DNA of 64,000 bases from Spirulina major PCC 6313 (GTDB taxonomy: Bacteria > Cyanobacteriota > Cyanobacteriia > Cyanobacteriales > Spirulinaceae). Each line of letters opens with the position of its first letter. The stretch's first letter is position 1. Below the pieces are notes generated by a model. It was not told where the DNA came from. It did no database searches and was given only the letters and a program-made list of their open reading frames with translations. Made by a program: the position numbers and the translations under genes. The DNA is taken from contig NZ_KV878783.1 of NCBI RefSeq assembly GCF_001890765.1, forward strand, positions 1,341,614-1,405,613, in the 5' to 3' direction. Below, piece after piece: positions 26,502-34,889 of this stretch.

Positions 26502-27842
26502 ATGTCACAAACTTCCTTTAGCACGCCCCCAGATGACCCTACGCTTGATGCGCCCCTAGGGTCATCAGATCGTGACACGTTCTCCTCTTCTGCGGTTGAT
26601 GATGTCAGCAATGATGTGGACTACACCGAAAGTGATGACACCCCAGAGGTGAAGCGCACGGGTCGCACCACAACGGATCTCGTTCGACTCTACCTCACCG
26701 AAATTGGCCGGGTTCCCCTCCTCAAGCGCGATGAGGAGGTGTCCGAAGCCCAAATCATTCAGCGTTATGTGCAATTGATGGAATTGCGCAGCCAAGCGGC
26801 AGAACAGGGCGAAATTCCCGATCCTTTGCTGCTCTGTAAACTCCTGCTACGCTGCTCTGATGCCGACGACCTTTGGCATTCCTACTTGGTGTACCGCCAT
26901 CACCTGCAAGTGATGTATCGGTTTGTGCTGTTGATTCAAGCCCACGATCGCCTCGCGGCCCAATTGGGCCATCGCCCCTCCTGGGAACGCTGGGCCCGCA
27001 CGCTAGAGATGGAAACGGATCAACTCAAACAAGCCCTCTCCCATGGCAAAGCCCATTGGGCAATGATTTCAGAGTTGACCGTGGCAGAACTCGATGAGGC
27101 GCAAAAGTCCGGGATTCAAGCCAAGGAACATATGATCAAGGCGAATTTACGCCTGGTGGTATCGGTGGCGAAGAAGTACCAAAACCGGGGCTTAGAGTTA
27201 TTGGACTTGATCCAAGAGGGAACCCTGGGCCTAGAACGGGCGGTGGAGAAGTTTGACCCGACGAAGGGCTATCGCTTCAGTACCTATGCTTACTGGTGGA
27301 TTCGCCAGGGGATTACGCGGGCGATCGCCACCCAAAGCCGCACGATCCGCCTCCCGGTTCACATCACCGAAAAACTCAACAAAATTAAAAAAGCCCAACG
27401 CAAAATTTCCCAAGAAAAGGGCCGCACCGCCCGCACCGAAGACATCGCCAAAGAGCTAGATATGACCGCTGAACAGGTGCGGGAAGTCCTCCTGCGTGTG
27501 CCGCGATCGGTGTCTTTGGAAATCAAGGTCGGGAAAGAGAAGGACACCGAATTGGGTGATCTCCTGGAAACCGAAGAAGCCTCCCCCGAAGATAATTTAA
27601 TGCGGGAAGCTTTGTTGCGGGAGTTGCAACAACTGTTAGCTGACCTCACCACCCGCGAGCGGGAAGTGATCCAACTGCGCTATGGCTTAAAAACGGGTAA
27701 TCCCTATTCCCTCGCGGAAATTGGCCGCGCCCTCGAACTGTCACGGGAACGAGTGCGCCAAATCGAAGCCAAGGCGTTGCAAAAACTCCGCCAACCGAAA
27801 CGCCGGAACCGCGTGCGGGATTATTTGGAAAATTTGACGTGA
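26502..27842 (+). CDS. sigC: group 2 RNA polymerase sigma factor, SigC type
   Basis: A 446-residue sigma-70 family protein. Region 1.2 reads DLVRLYLTEIGRVPLL; region 2 contains NLRLVVSVAKKYQNRGLELLDLIQEG and the -10-recognition helix with STYAYWWIRQGITRAI; region 3 follows. Region 4 ends in SRERVRQIEAKALQKL. A non-conserved acidic N-terminus and an insertion between regions 1.2 and 2 (RCSDADDLWHSYLVYRHH) are features of cyanobacterial SigC. SigC is non-essential and supports stationary phase, carbon/nitrogen balance and heat acclimation in model species. Start chosen at MSQTSFS. Confidence 0.9.
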   Translation: MSQTSFSTPPDDPTLDAPLGSSDRDTFSSSAVDDVSNDVDYTESDDTPEVKRTGRTTTDLVRLYLTEIGRVPLLKRDEEVSEAQIIQRYVQLMELRSQAAEQGEIPDPLLLCKLLLRCSDADDLWHSYLVYRHHLQVMYRFVLLIQAHDRLAAQLGHRPSWERWARTLEMETDQLKQALSHGKAHWAMISELTVAELDEAQKSGIQAKEHMIKANLRLVVSVAKKYQNRGLELLDLIQEGTLGLERAVEKFDPTKGYRFSTYAYWWIRQGITRAIATQSRTIRLPVHITEKLNKIKKAQRKISQEKGRTARTEDIAKELDMTAEQVREVLLRVPRSVSLEIKVGKEKDTELGDLLETEEASPEDNLMREALLRELQQLLADLTTREREVIQLRYGLKTGNPYSLAEIGRALELSRERVRQIEAKALQKLRQPKRRNRVRDYLENLT

Positions 27843-27880
27843 TAATACCGTAACGGCAAAGCGTGCTCATTGTGACGTTT

Positions 27881-27918
27881 AACACCCTGGAAACAACCCC
27901 GTTTCCAGGGTGTTTTTT
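27881..27918 (+). terminator. rho-independent terminator of sigC
   Basis: AACACCCTGGAAAC pairs with GTTTCCAGGGTGTT across AACCCC and is followed by six T. It is one of the strongest hairpin/T-run combinations in the window. Confidence 0.92.
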
Positions 27919-27932
27919 GATCGGTTGCGGTG

Positions 27933-27962
27933 GTTGTGCTCAGTTGTGCTCAGTTGTGCTCA
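27933..27962. repeat. three tandem copies of GTTGTGCTCA
   Basis: A 10-base unit is repeated three times directly before the MITE-like element. The last GTGCTCA also appears on the other side of the element (28182-28188). Confidence 0.85.
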
Positions 27963-27964
27963 AT

Positions 27965-28181
27965 CTGAGTACAGGACAAAAGTTGAAATGTACGGCGGCA
28001 TCTTGATTTTGATGGGGTGGGAGCATCCTGCTCCCTATTTTGTCTGATCCCAGCGGGCAAGATGCCCACACTACAACAGACTATGGATTTTTAGGGAGCG
28101 TGTTGAGTTTTGCTATTGTTCCACCCAACTACGAAATCATCAGGGTTTCAGCCAAAGCCTGATTTTTTGTCCTGTACTCAG
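27965..28181. mobile_element. MITE-like element with 17-bp terminal inverted repeats
   Basis: CTGAGTACAGGACAAAA at 27965-27981 is the exact reverse complement of TTTTGTCCTGTACTCAG at 28165-28181. The 217-base body has no transposase gene. GTGCTCA occurs two bases before the left end and immediately after the right end, a possible target duplication. The right end matches 15 of 17 bases of the end of the IS4-family remnant at 55187-55203. Inside are hairpins GGGAGCA-TCC-TGCTCCC near 28018-28034 and the family hairpin at 28053-28069. Confidence 0.65.
28053..28074 (-). repeat. third member of the GTAGT/TCT-loop hairpin family
   Basis: On the minus strand the segment reads GTAGT, then stem GTGGGCA, loop TCT, stem TGCCCGC. 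Flank, stem length and loop are the same as in the two arrays near 21.2 kb, while the stem bases differ and still pair (one G-U-type pair). Confidence 0.75.
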
Positions 28182-28223
28182 GTGCTCACTATGGCAGTCT
28201 TCAATAATTGATACAGTTTTTGA

Positions 28224-28262
28224 CTCCCCTCTCCCGGTGGGCGAGGGGCTGGGGGTGAGGGC
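28224..28262. repeat. dispersed G-rich palindromic repeat, copy 2
   Basis: CTCCCCTCTCCC faces GCGAGGGGCTGGGGGTGAGGG. It belongs to the same family as 9338-9407 and 58230-58266. It lies between the MITE-like element and the methyltransferase gene. Confidence 0.6.
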
Positions 28263-28350
28263 TTGATTCGCACTGGCTCTCACTCTTCCTTCAAAGCCTT
28301 GCTACACTAAGGAGCTATGCAATTCATTCACCCTCGTCTATTCAGTCTGT

Positions 28351-29466
28351 ATGGCTACGCAATTTATTAATCCCTTCATCAATATTCTGCAAGCGGGTCT
28401 GCCCACACGCGAGGCATTCGGCCAAGCTGCCTATACGACCTTTCAATACGGAAAAAGTGCGATCAGTTTGGCTCATAAGACCGTGGGCGATCGCATTGTG
28501 GATTGGTTCCTCGGCGATCAACGCCCCGCCACCCAGCGGCTATCGCCAGAATTGCTCCAAACCCTCCAAAAACGTCAGCAGGATTTGCTAGAGGAAGATT
28601 GGCAGGATGCCCAGGCGGGGCTTTATCCGGAAACGCTGCTGTTTGAAACAGCGTGGGATGATGTGGTGCGCTACTATCCCCAGGTGTGGATCGATTGGCT
28701 GACGGTGGTAGAACGGCGGCGCAACCAGGAAAAACACACCTTTGCGCCGGAGGTTGATCGCGATCGCTACCCGGCCTACTATCTCCAAAACTTCCATTAT
28801 CAAACCGATGGCTACCTCAGCGAGCAGTCGGCGAATCTCTACGATTTGCAAGTGGAAATTCTGTTTAATGGGGCAGCGAACCCGATGCGGCGACGGGTGC
28901 TCAAGCCGTTAAAACAAGGCATCGCGACACAGTTCGAGGCGATCGCCCCGGCGGATCTCAAGATTCTCGATGTGGCCTGCGGCACGGGCTACACCCTCCA
29001 AGCCCTCCGCGCCACCTTCCCCCAAGCCGCTCTCTACGGTGTGGATCTGTCTCCTGCCTATCTCCGCAAAGCTAACCAAATCCTCAGTGCGCAACCCGGT
29101 GAACTGCCCCAACTGATCCAAGCCCCCGCCGAAGCCCTGCCCTACCAGGACAACTATGTTCACGGTCTTACCTCGGTTTTCCTGTTCCATGAACTGCCCG
29201 GCGCGGTACGCCAAGCAGCGATCGCTGAAATGTTCCGCGTCCTCAAACCTGGCGGCACAGTGGTTCTCTGTGATTCGGTTCAAATGATGGATATTGAAGG
29301 GTTTGGGCCGATGTTAGAGAATTTCCCCGCCCTCTTCCATGAACCCTACTATCGTCACTATTGCCAAGATGATCTCGTCGCCCACTTAGAGCAGGTCGGA
29401 TTTACCAACGTGACCACCACTACCCACCACGTCAGCAAGTATTGGCTGGCCCACAAACCGAGTTAA
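28351..29466 (+). CDS. class I SAM-dependent methyltransferase (UbiE/type 11 domain)
   Basis: A 371-residue protein. The C-terminal half is a class I methyltransferase with motif I LDVACGTGYT, motif II YGVDLSPAYL, the acidic/aromatic FLFHELP segment, and EMFRVLKPGGTVVLCDS. The N-terminal half (about 1-190) has no motif I recognise but is typical of a cyanobacterial group of long UbiE-like proteins. The substrate is unknown; quinone or lipid methylation would be the usual guess. It is followed by a hairpin with eight T. Confidence 0.82.
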   Translation: MATQFINPFINILQAGLPTREAFGQAAYTTFQYGKSAISLAHKTVGDRIVDWFLGDQRPATQRLSPELLQTLQKRQQDLLEEDWQDAQAGLYPETLLFETAWDDVVRYYPQVWIDWLTVVERRRNQEKHTFAPEVDRDRYPAYYLQNFHYQTDGYLSEQSANLYDLQVEILFNGAANPMRRRVLKPLKQGIATQFEAIAPADLKILDVACGTGYTLQALRATFPQAALYGVDLSPAYLRKANQILSAQPGELPQLIQAPAEALPYQDNYVHGLTSVFLFHELPGAVRQAAIAEMFRVLKPGGTVVLCDSVQMMDIEGFGPMLENFPALFHEPYYRHYCQDDLVAHLEQVGFTNVTTTTHHVSKYWLAHKPS

Positions 29467-29510
29467 CCCGGTGCAACCCTGCACCGAAGGTTTCGGAATC
29501 TTGCTACATT

Positions 29511-29537
29511 AACGGGGGGCACTGGCCCGTTTTTTTT
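29511..29537 (+). terminator. terminator after the methyltransferase gene
   Basis: A short ACGGG/CCCGT stem across a 9-base loop is followed by seven or eight T. An additional CGGTGC/GCACCG hairpin lies just upstream (29469-29486). The T tract is directly in front of the epimerase start region. Confidence 0.6.
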
Positions 29538-29557
29538 CGTTGGTAATGTGGTTTGGC

Positions 29558-30700
29558 ATGGCTTCCCTTCCCTGTATTGATATTATTTTGGGCACGCGCC
29601 CCGAAGCGATTAAACTCGCTCCGGTGATTCAACAGTTTCGCCAAGCAACATCCCTCAAAACGCGGGTGATCTTAACCGGGCAACACCGAGAAATGGTGGA
29701 TCAAGTGATGGCGCTGTTTGAAATCCAAGCCGATCATGATCTGGAGATCATGCAGCCCCGGCAAACCTTGACGGATATCACCCAACGCACCTTACAGGGA
29801 TTATCGGCGTGGTTTGAGCGCGATCGCCCCGCCTGCGTCTTAGTCCAAGGGGATACCACCACCGCCTTCGCCGCCGCCCTCGCCGCCTTTTATCAACAAA
29901 TTCCCGTCGGCCATGTGGAAGCCGGATTGCGCACCGATAACCTCTTTAACCCCTATCCCGAAGAAGCCAATCGCCGCCTCATCTCCCAACTCGCTCAACT
30001 CCACTTTGCCCCCACGTCGATGGCCGTGGCTAACCTCGCCAAATCCGACGTGACCGGCGCAGTCCACCCAACGGGCAACACCGTGATCGACGCGCTGCTA
30101 CGGGTGGCGGCGACCCATCCCCCCTGCCCCGTGCCGGGCCTGGATTGGGAGCAGTATCGTGTCATTTTGACGACGGTGCATCGTCGCGAAAATTGGGGCG
30201 AACCCCTGCGGGATATTCTGGCGGGCTTAACCCAGGTACTCACGGATTGCCCCGATGCGGCGTTGCTCTTGCCGATGCACCGCAACCCGACGGTACGAGA
30301 ACCGATTCAACAGGCCTTGGGAGATCATCCCCGTGTCTTTTTAACGGAACCCTTGGACTATGGGCAATTGGTGGGGGCAATTCAACGCTGTACGCTGTTG
30401 CTGACGGATTCGGGGGGGCTGCAAGAGGAAGCGCCCAGTTTGGGTAAGCCGGTGCTGGTGCTGCGGGAGACAACGGAACGCCCGGAAGCAGTGCAGGCGG
30501 GAACGGCGAAATTAATCGGCACAGCTCCGGAGGCGATCGCTTCCCACGCCCAAACATTACTCAGCGATCGCGCCGCCTATGAGGCGATGGCCACGGCGAT
30601 TAATCCCTTTGGGGATGGCCAAGCGTCGGCGCGAATTTTAGCGATCGTCCAGGATTTTTTGGCATCCGGTGCAACCATAGACCCATCAAACGAAAGATGA
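29558..30700 (+). CDS. wecB: UDP-N-acetylglucosamine 2-epimerase (non-hydrolysing)
   Basis: It interconverts UDP-GlcNAc and UDP-ManNAc for surface polysaccharide synthesis. The family signatures are GTRPEAIKLAPVI at the start, TGQHREMVDQV, VQGDTTTAFAAA, HVEAGLRT, PEEANRR and the UDP-binding LTDSGGLQEEAPSLGKPVLV. At 380 residues from the Met of MASLPCI it has normal length. No ManNAc dehydrogenase or polysaccharide cluster adjoins it, so the sugar chain it serves is unknown. Confidence 0.94.
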   Translation: MASLPCIDIILGTRPEAIKLAPVIQQFRQATSLKTRVILTGQHREMVDQVMALFEIQADHDLEIMQPRQTLTDITQRTLQGLSAWFERDRPACVLVQGDTTTAFAAALAAFYQQIPVGHVEAGLRTDNLFNPYPEEANRRLISQLAQLHFAPTSMAVANLAKSDVTGAVHPTGNTVIDALLRVAATHPPCPVPGLDWEQYRVILTTVHRRENWGEPLRDILAGLTQVLTDCPDAALLLPMHRNPTVREPIQQALGDHPRVFLTEPLDYGQLVGAIQRCTLLLTDSGGLQEEAPSLGKPVLVLRETTERPEAVQAGTAKLIGTAPEAIASHAQTLLSDRAAYEAMATAINPFGDGQASARILAIVQDFLASGATIDPSNER

Positions 30701-30761
30701 TCTTGAGAGCAAGGCAGGGGATACGCACGATAATTTTGATCAGGGAACGGAAAGATCCGCC

Positions 30762-31478
30762 ATGACGGTTGCGCTGTCGATTCAGAACCTCCAGTTTGAC
30801 TATGCCCAGGGTCTGCCGTTGTTTCGCGATCTCTCGTTAACCCTGAAGGCGGGGGAAAAGGTGGGACTGGTGGGGCCGAATGGGGCGGGGAAAACCTCGC
30901 TATTTTTATTGATTTCGGGGGTGCTTGCGCCGCGTCGAGGGACGATTGAGGTGTTTGGGCAGTCGGTGCGGCGGGGGCGGTTTCAGCCGGCGGTGGGGTT
31001 GGTGTTTCAAAATCCGGATGATCAATTGTTTTGTCCGACGGTGCGGGAGGATGTGGCCTTTGGGGCAGATAATTTGGGGTTATCAGATGCTGAGGTGCGC
31101 GATCGCGTCGATCGGGCGTTACAGATGACGGGGACTGAGCATTTAGCCGATCGCGCCCCCCACCAGCTTTCCGGGGGTGAAAAATGTATGGCGGCGATCG
31201 CTTCCGTCCTCGTCATGCATCCCCGCTTAATGCTCTACGACGAACCCACCGCCCATCTAGATTTGGCCGCCCGTCGTCAACTGATTGAGTTTTTTCACCA
31301 CGCCTCCCAAACCCTGCTGATTTCCTCCCACGATTTAGAAATGATCGTGGAAGTGTGCGATCGCACCCTCCTTCTCAACCATCAGCGCATCCTAGCCGAT
31401 GGCCCCACCAAAACCATCCTCGCCAACGCCGAACTCCTCACCGCCAATCGCCTCGAAGTGCCCCACTCTCTCCGCTAA
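30762..31478 (+). CDS. CbiO/EcfA-type ABC transporter ATPase
   Basis: A 238-residue ATPase with Walker A GPNGAGKTS near residue 38, a Q-loop in FQNPDDQLF, signature LSGGEK near 137, Walker B LMLYDEPTAHLD and a switch His. The FQNPDDQLF Q-loop with TVREDVAFG is diagnostic of energy-coupling-factor ATPases for cobalt, nickel or vitamins. No membrane (T) or substrate-binding (S) component is adjacent, so it is unpaired here. It lies 61 bases after the epimerase, with a GATAAT hexamer in the gap. Confidence 0.9.
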   Translation: MTVALSIQNLQFDYAQGLPLFRDLSLTLKAGEKVGLVGPNGAGKTSLFLLISGVLAPRRGTIEVFGQSVRRGRFQPAVGLVFQNPDDQLFCPTVREDVAFGADNLGLSDAEVRDRVDRALQMTGTEHLADRAPHQLSGGEKCMAAIASVLVMHPRLMLYDEPTAHLDLAARRQLIEFFHHASQTLLISSHDLEMIVEVCDRTLLLNHQRILADGPTKTILANAELLTANRLEVPHSLR

Positions 31479-31518
31479 GGCCTGGCTTGAAGTTGGGTAA
31501 TCCCTCGTGAAGACCAGC

Positions 31519-32976
31519 CTAAGAGGACGGCGATCGCGGCAGCGTCACCGTAAAACAACTGCCCGCCCCTAATTCCGACTCAAAAATAATCGTCCCGCCC
31601 AACAGTTCCACACATTTACGGGCGATCGCTAACCCCAACCCCGTCCCCGGCACTGTGCCCACATTCCCCGCCCGGTGAAAACATTCAAACAAACGCGGCC
31701 GATCCGCCGGAGGGATACCAATACCGCGATCGCTCACCTGAAAAATAGCCAACTGGGACGTAATCTCCAACCTCAACTGCACCGACTGATCCAGCGCCGA
31801 ATATTTCAGCGCATTAGATAGCAAATGAGTCAACACCTGCTGCAACAGGATCGGGTCAAGCTCCACATCCACATCCTCCCCCGTCAACTGGAAATGAATC
31901 CGCACCCCATCTTCGGGATTCACCACCGCCAACTCATCCATGCTCTGGCGACAGACCCGCACCACATTCGTCGGCTGATGCTGCACCTCCATTTCTCCCG
32001 CCTCTGCCTGGCTCACCCACAGCACTTCATTGATCAACTTATTCATGTGCTGAGTCGCCCGGCAAATTTGCTGAAAACAGTTGTGACGCTGCCTGGTATT
32101 CAAGCGGGAATATTGATGGGCTAGGGATTCCGCCGCTAGGGAAATCACCGTTAAGGGGGTGCGATATTCATGGGAAATCGTACGGATCATGCGAGACTTT
32201 AACTCGCTCAATTCTTTTTCCTTCAGTAGGGCTTTGTCTTGTTCTTCTTGGTGGGTGGAGGATTCCGCCTGCAACAAAACGCGCAATTGCTGCACCGAGA
32301 TCGCCGCCTGTTGTGCCACATACAACGCCGATTGTTGATGGGCATCCGTGAACGGGGTCGAGTCCACCGATGCGATTAACAACAGGCCGAACACTGGCGC
32401 AGCGGGGGAACTGTGATCCAAAATGGGAACAACAAACTGCGATCGCAACGTTTTAATCAGGCCCGATGTCGTCGGATCAGCCGGATAATGAACCTGGTGT
32501 AACCGCAACGCATGATCCTGTAAATCCGACTGTTGCTGTTGACTGAGATGCTGCAACAGAGTTTGAATCAGATCCGCTTGGGTTTGGCTCATCAGCGGCT
32601 GTTTACTGCGGAAAAACAACTCACAGGTTTTAGGGTGCATCAACACCCCCGCTGTCACATCACAGGGAACCAGCAGTTGCAAATGTTCGAGCAGCGATTG
32701 AAACAGTTGCTCGTAGTCTAAAATTGATCCAATTTGCTCGGCCAGATGGTGAAATAATTCCCATTGCATCGTGCGCTGTTGTACTTGGGCCTCAATCCGC
32801 TCCTCGATCTGGGCTTGCAGCGATCGCAATTCCTGCTGCGCGATCGCTAACTGAGCTTCGGCTTGATGGCGCAGTTGACGTTCATGGTTCAACTCCTGCT
32901 GTAACGGCATCAGATCGAGAGGTTGTGCTGTCGCTTTTGCTAACTGGTCGGATTTGTCCTTGCCTATCTCTGTCAA
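31519..32976 (-). CDS. cytoplasmic GAF-domain sensor histidine kinase
   Basis: A 485-residue histidine kinase without membrane helices. It has an N-terminal coiled coil (about 15-65, Gln/Glu/Arg-rich), a GAF domain (about 75-235), a second helix, then HisKA with the phospho-His in ISHEYRTPLTVIS near residue 267. The ATPase domain carries the N box HLLSNALKYS and the G boxes DRGIGIP and GTGLGLAIARK. The GAF lacks an obvious bilin-binding Cys, so it may sense a small molecule. No response regulator adjoins it. An 8-bp hairpin GAAGATCT/AGATCTTC sits in its leader (33008-33031). Confidence 0.92.
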   Translation of the reverse strand: MTEIGKDKSDQLAKATAQPLDLMPLQQELNHERQLRHQAEAQLAIAQQELRSLQAQIEERIEAQVQQRTMQWELFHHLAEQIGSILDYEQLFQSLLEHLQLLVPCDVTAGVLMHPKTCELFFRSKQPLMSQTQADLIQTLLQHLSQQQQSDLQDHALRLHQVHYPADPTTSGLIKTLRSQFVVPILDHSSPAAPVFGLLLIASVDSTPFTDAHQQSALYVAQQAAISVQQLRVLLQAESSTHQEEQDKALLKEKELSELKSRMIRTISHEYRTPLTVISLAAESLAHQYSRLNTRQRHNCFQQICRATQHMNKLINEVLWVSQAEAGEMEVQHQPTNVVRVCRQSMDELAVVNPEDGVRIHFQLTGEDVDVELDPILLQQVLTHLLSNALKYSALDQSVQLRLEITSQLAIFQVSDRGIGIPPADRPRLFECFHRAGNVGTVPGTGLGLAIARKCVELLGGTIIFESELGAGSCFTVTLPRSPSS

Positions 32977-33215
32977 AACATTGCTCGGAATGACATCATG
33001 CGATCGCGAAGATCTAAAAAATCAGATCTTCAGGATAGATTGGGAAACAATTGCAATTCAATAGGGTGATTTTTATCAACTTCAATAACCGAATCCTTAG
33101 CATTGTAAACTCTTTTAGAAAACTATTAAATTTTCTTAACGTCTTGCACAGACTTAAACGCATCTCCGCAACGGGTATGGTTTGATCAGGGGTGCGACTC
33201 ATTCACCCATGCTCT

Positions 33216-33716
33216 ATGCCGGTTCAATTACGCCCCACCACCCCAGATGATCTTGATTTTGTCATCATGGCGGAAAACCATCCTGATAACAACCGCTATA
33301 TTCAGCAATGGCCACGCGAACAACACGCAGCGGCGTTAAATGACCCCAATATTGCCCATTCCATCATCATTCACCCCGACCATGCCAAGCCCATCGGCTA
33401 TACGATTCTTATTGGTTTAACCAGTCCTCACCGCTGCATCACCCTCCAGCGTTTTGTCGTCATGGTCAAGGGCCGAGGCTATGGCCGGCAAACCTTAGAA
33501 CGAATTCTCCATCAGGTGTTTAACAAGCACCAAGCCCACCGATTTCAACTCGACGTGAAAGACTCCAACACCCGCGCCCAATCTCTTTATCAATCCTTGG
33601 GGTTTGTGGTCGAAGGCACATTACGCGACTGCATTTATACACAATGGGGTTTTGAATCGTTCCTAATAATGTCCATTCTCGAACCCGAATATCGCGATCG
33701 CATCACCCTTAACTAA
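33216..33716 (+). CDS. GNAT-family N-acetyltransferase (RimJ/RimL-like)
   Basis: A 166-residue acetyltransferase with the RimJ/RimL type start (PVQLRPTTPDD), the acetyl-CoA-binding loop VKGRGYGRQTLERILHQ and the C-terminal segment NTRAQSLYQSLGFVVEGTLRDCIY. These enzymes acetylate protein N-termini or small amines; the target cannot be read. Start chosen at MPVQLRP. Its last 8 bases overlap the 3' end of the convergent HNH gene. Confidence 0.88.
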   Translation: MPVQLRPTTPDDLDFVIMAENHPDNNRYIQQWPREQHAAALNDPNIAHSIIIHPDHAKPIGYTILIGLTSPHRCITLQRFVVMVKGRGYGRQTLERILHQVFNKHQAHRFQLDVKDSNTRAQSLYQSLGFVVEGTLRDCIYTQWGFESFLIMSILEPEYRDRITLN

Positions 33717-33945
33717 AATGCCGCTTAAATCTCGGATCAAGATGATGTTTTTTGCGCTGGTTACAAGTGCGGCACAGGGTTTGTAAATTACTGAGATCAT
33801 TCGTGCCCCCTTTCGCCAAGGGAATAATATGATCCACCTGTAACTCCGCCTGACTGCCACAACTTTTACAAGTGTTGCGATCGCGCTCAAACACAAACTT
33901 CCGCACCTCCGGCGGCATCGGAATCCGTGGTGTTTTTTCCTGCAT
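33709..33945 (-). CDS. small HNH endonuclease
   Basis: A 78-residue single-domain HNH nuclease. Zinc-knuckle Cys pairs (CKSCG and CRTC) flank the catalytic DHIIPLAKGG, and N of SNLQ and H of the KHH segment complete the H-N-H set. Such stand-alone HNH proteins occur in restriction, phage, intron and mobile contexts. It is the last of four minus-strand small genes (three KGK-family genes upstream, 27 bases from the nearest). I start at MQEKTPR. It overlaps the convergent GNAT gene by 8 bases. Confidence 0.88.
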   Translation of the reverse strand: MQEKTPRIPMPPEVRKFVFERDRNTCKSCGSQAELQVDHIIPLAKGGTNDLSNLQTLCRTCNQRKKHHLDPRFKRHFS

Positions 33946-33972
33946 CACTTCCCCATTCCCCACTAAAAAATC

Positions 33973-34323
33973 TCACAAAGAACGCCGAATCTCATCTAAA
34001 GAATCATCTGTAGACTCATTCTTTTCTGTGTTTTCAATAACTTCATCAGGGCAAAACTCAAAAACCGAACGAATCCTAACTTTTCCTTTGATCCACTCTC
34101 CAGTTTTGATCTCTAGAATTTCACCATTAAATCCACCTGCACTAAGTACCCGACTATGGTGTAGCTTTCCTAACCTAGCTGAAGCCAACTGCTCATTTAT
34201 TTTTTCATAGCTCTGCTGTAAAACAATATCAATATGTGGTCGTAAATCTACAGCTTTGAACGTTGACCCACCAATATTAATAATTGCGTTGTCGCTAGAT
34301 AATTCTTGAAAATCTGAGTTCAT
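33973..34323 (-). CDS. KGK-domain protein 1
   Basis: A 116-residue soluble protein. Its C-terminal signature GEWIKGKVRIRSVFEFCPDE fits the cyanobacterial KGK family, named for the Lys-Gly-Lys it contains. The function of the family is unknown. An N-terminal segment with two short strands and a central amphipathic helix precede it. It has two paralogs immediately upstream on the same strand and an HNH gene 27 bases downstream. Base composition is noticeably more AT-rich than in flanking housekeeping genes. Confidence 0.78.
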   Translation of the reverse strand: MNSDFQELSSDNAIINIGGSTFKAVDLRPHIDIVLQQSYEKINEQLASARLGKLHHSRVLSAGGFNGEILEIKTGEWIKGKVRIRSVFEFCPDEVIENTEKNESTDDSLDEIRRSL

Positions 34324-34406
34324 GATAAATACTTAGAGAATTTCAAGTCGGATTATTGTGATAAAAGTCCAGCACGATCACTTAAGATTGTACTGGGCTT
34401 TGGCGA

Positions 34407-34739
34407 TTAACGTAGATCATCAAGAGGGGACTGAGAACCACCAGATTCATCTGGACAGAACTCAATCAAAACTTTCACTCTGACTTTTCCGGATTTCCAC
34501 TTTCCTTCACTAATACTCAATACTTCACAATCAACCCCTTCCGTAACCCATTTCTTGGGCTTACCATAAGACTCATCATCCCAAGACTGCTCATGTATGT
34601 TAATCACTTTACAAGATAATATCTTAGTGATTTCTGCCATCTTGAACATTGGATACGATGCAAGATAACTATGCATTGATTTGTCTTGAACAGAAATGAC
34701 ATCACCTGCATTTGTTAATGCTTCAAACTTTTGATTCAT
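34407..34739 (-). CDS. KGK-family protein 2
   Basis: A 110-residue paralog of the preceding protein. The C-terminal signature reads GKWKSGKVRVKVLIEFCPDE, so the first Lys of KGK is replaced by Ser. The start at MNQKFEAL is supported by an AGGAG about ten bases upstream; the longer frame adds a hydrophobic run that is not family-like. The C-terminus is a short Ser/Pro/Asp tail. Function unknown. Confidence 0.72.
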   Translation of the reverse strand: MNQKFEALTNAGDVISVQDKSMHSYLASYPMFKMAEITKILSCKVINIHEQSWDDESYGKPKKWVTEGVDCEVLSISEGKWKSGKVRVKVLIEFCPDESGGSQSPLDDLR

Positions 34740-34889
34740 TACGATCAGACTCCTATAGACTAGCAGCGAGTATACTAACAAAATACAAGAAAGTCAATAT
34801 TTAGGCGTATCGTCAGATCAAAGATTTTCTATGTCTGAGGTATATGAGTAGATAAGGTGAATAATGTTAGCGATCTTGATTTTTAAAAA

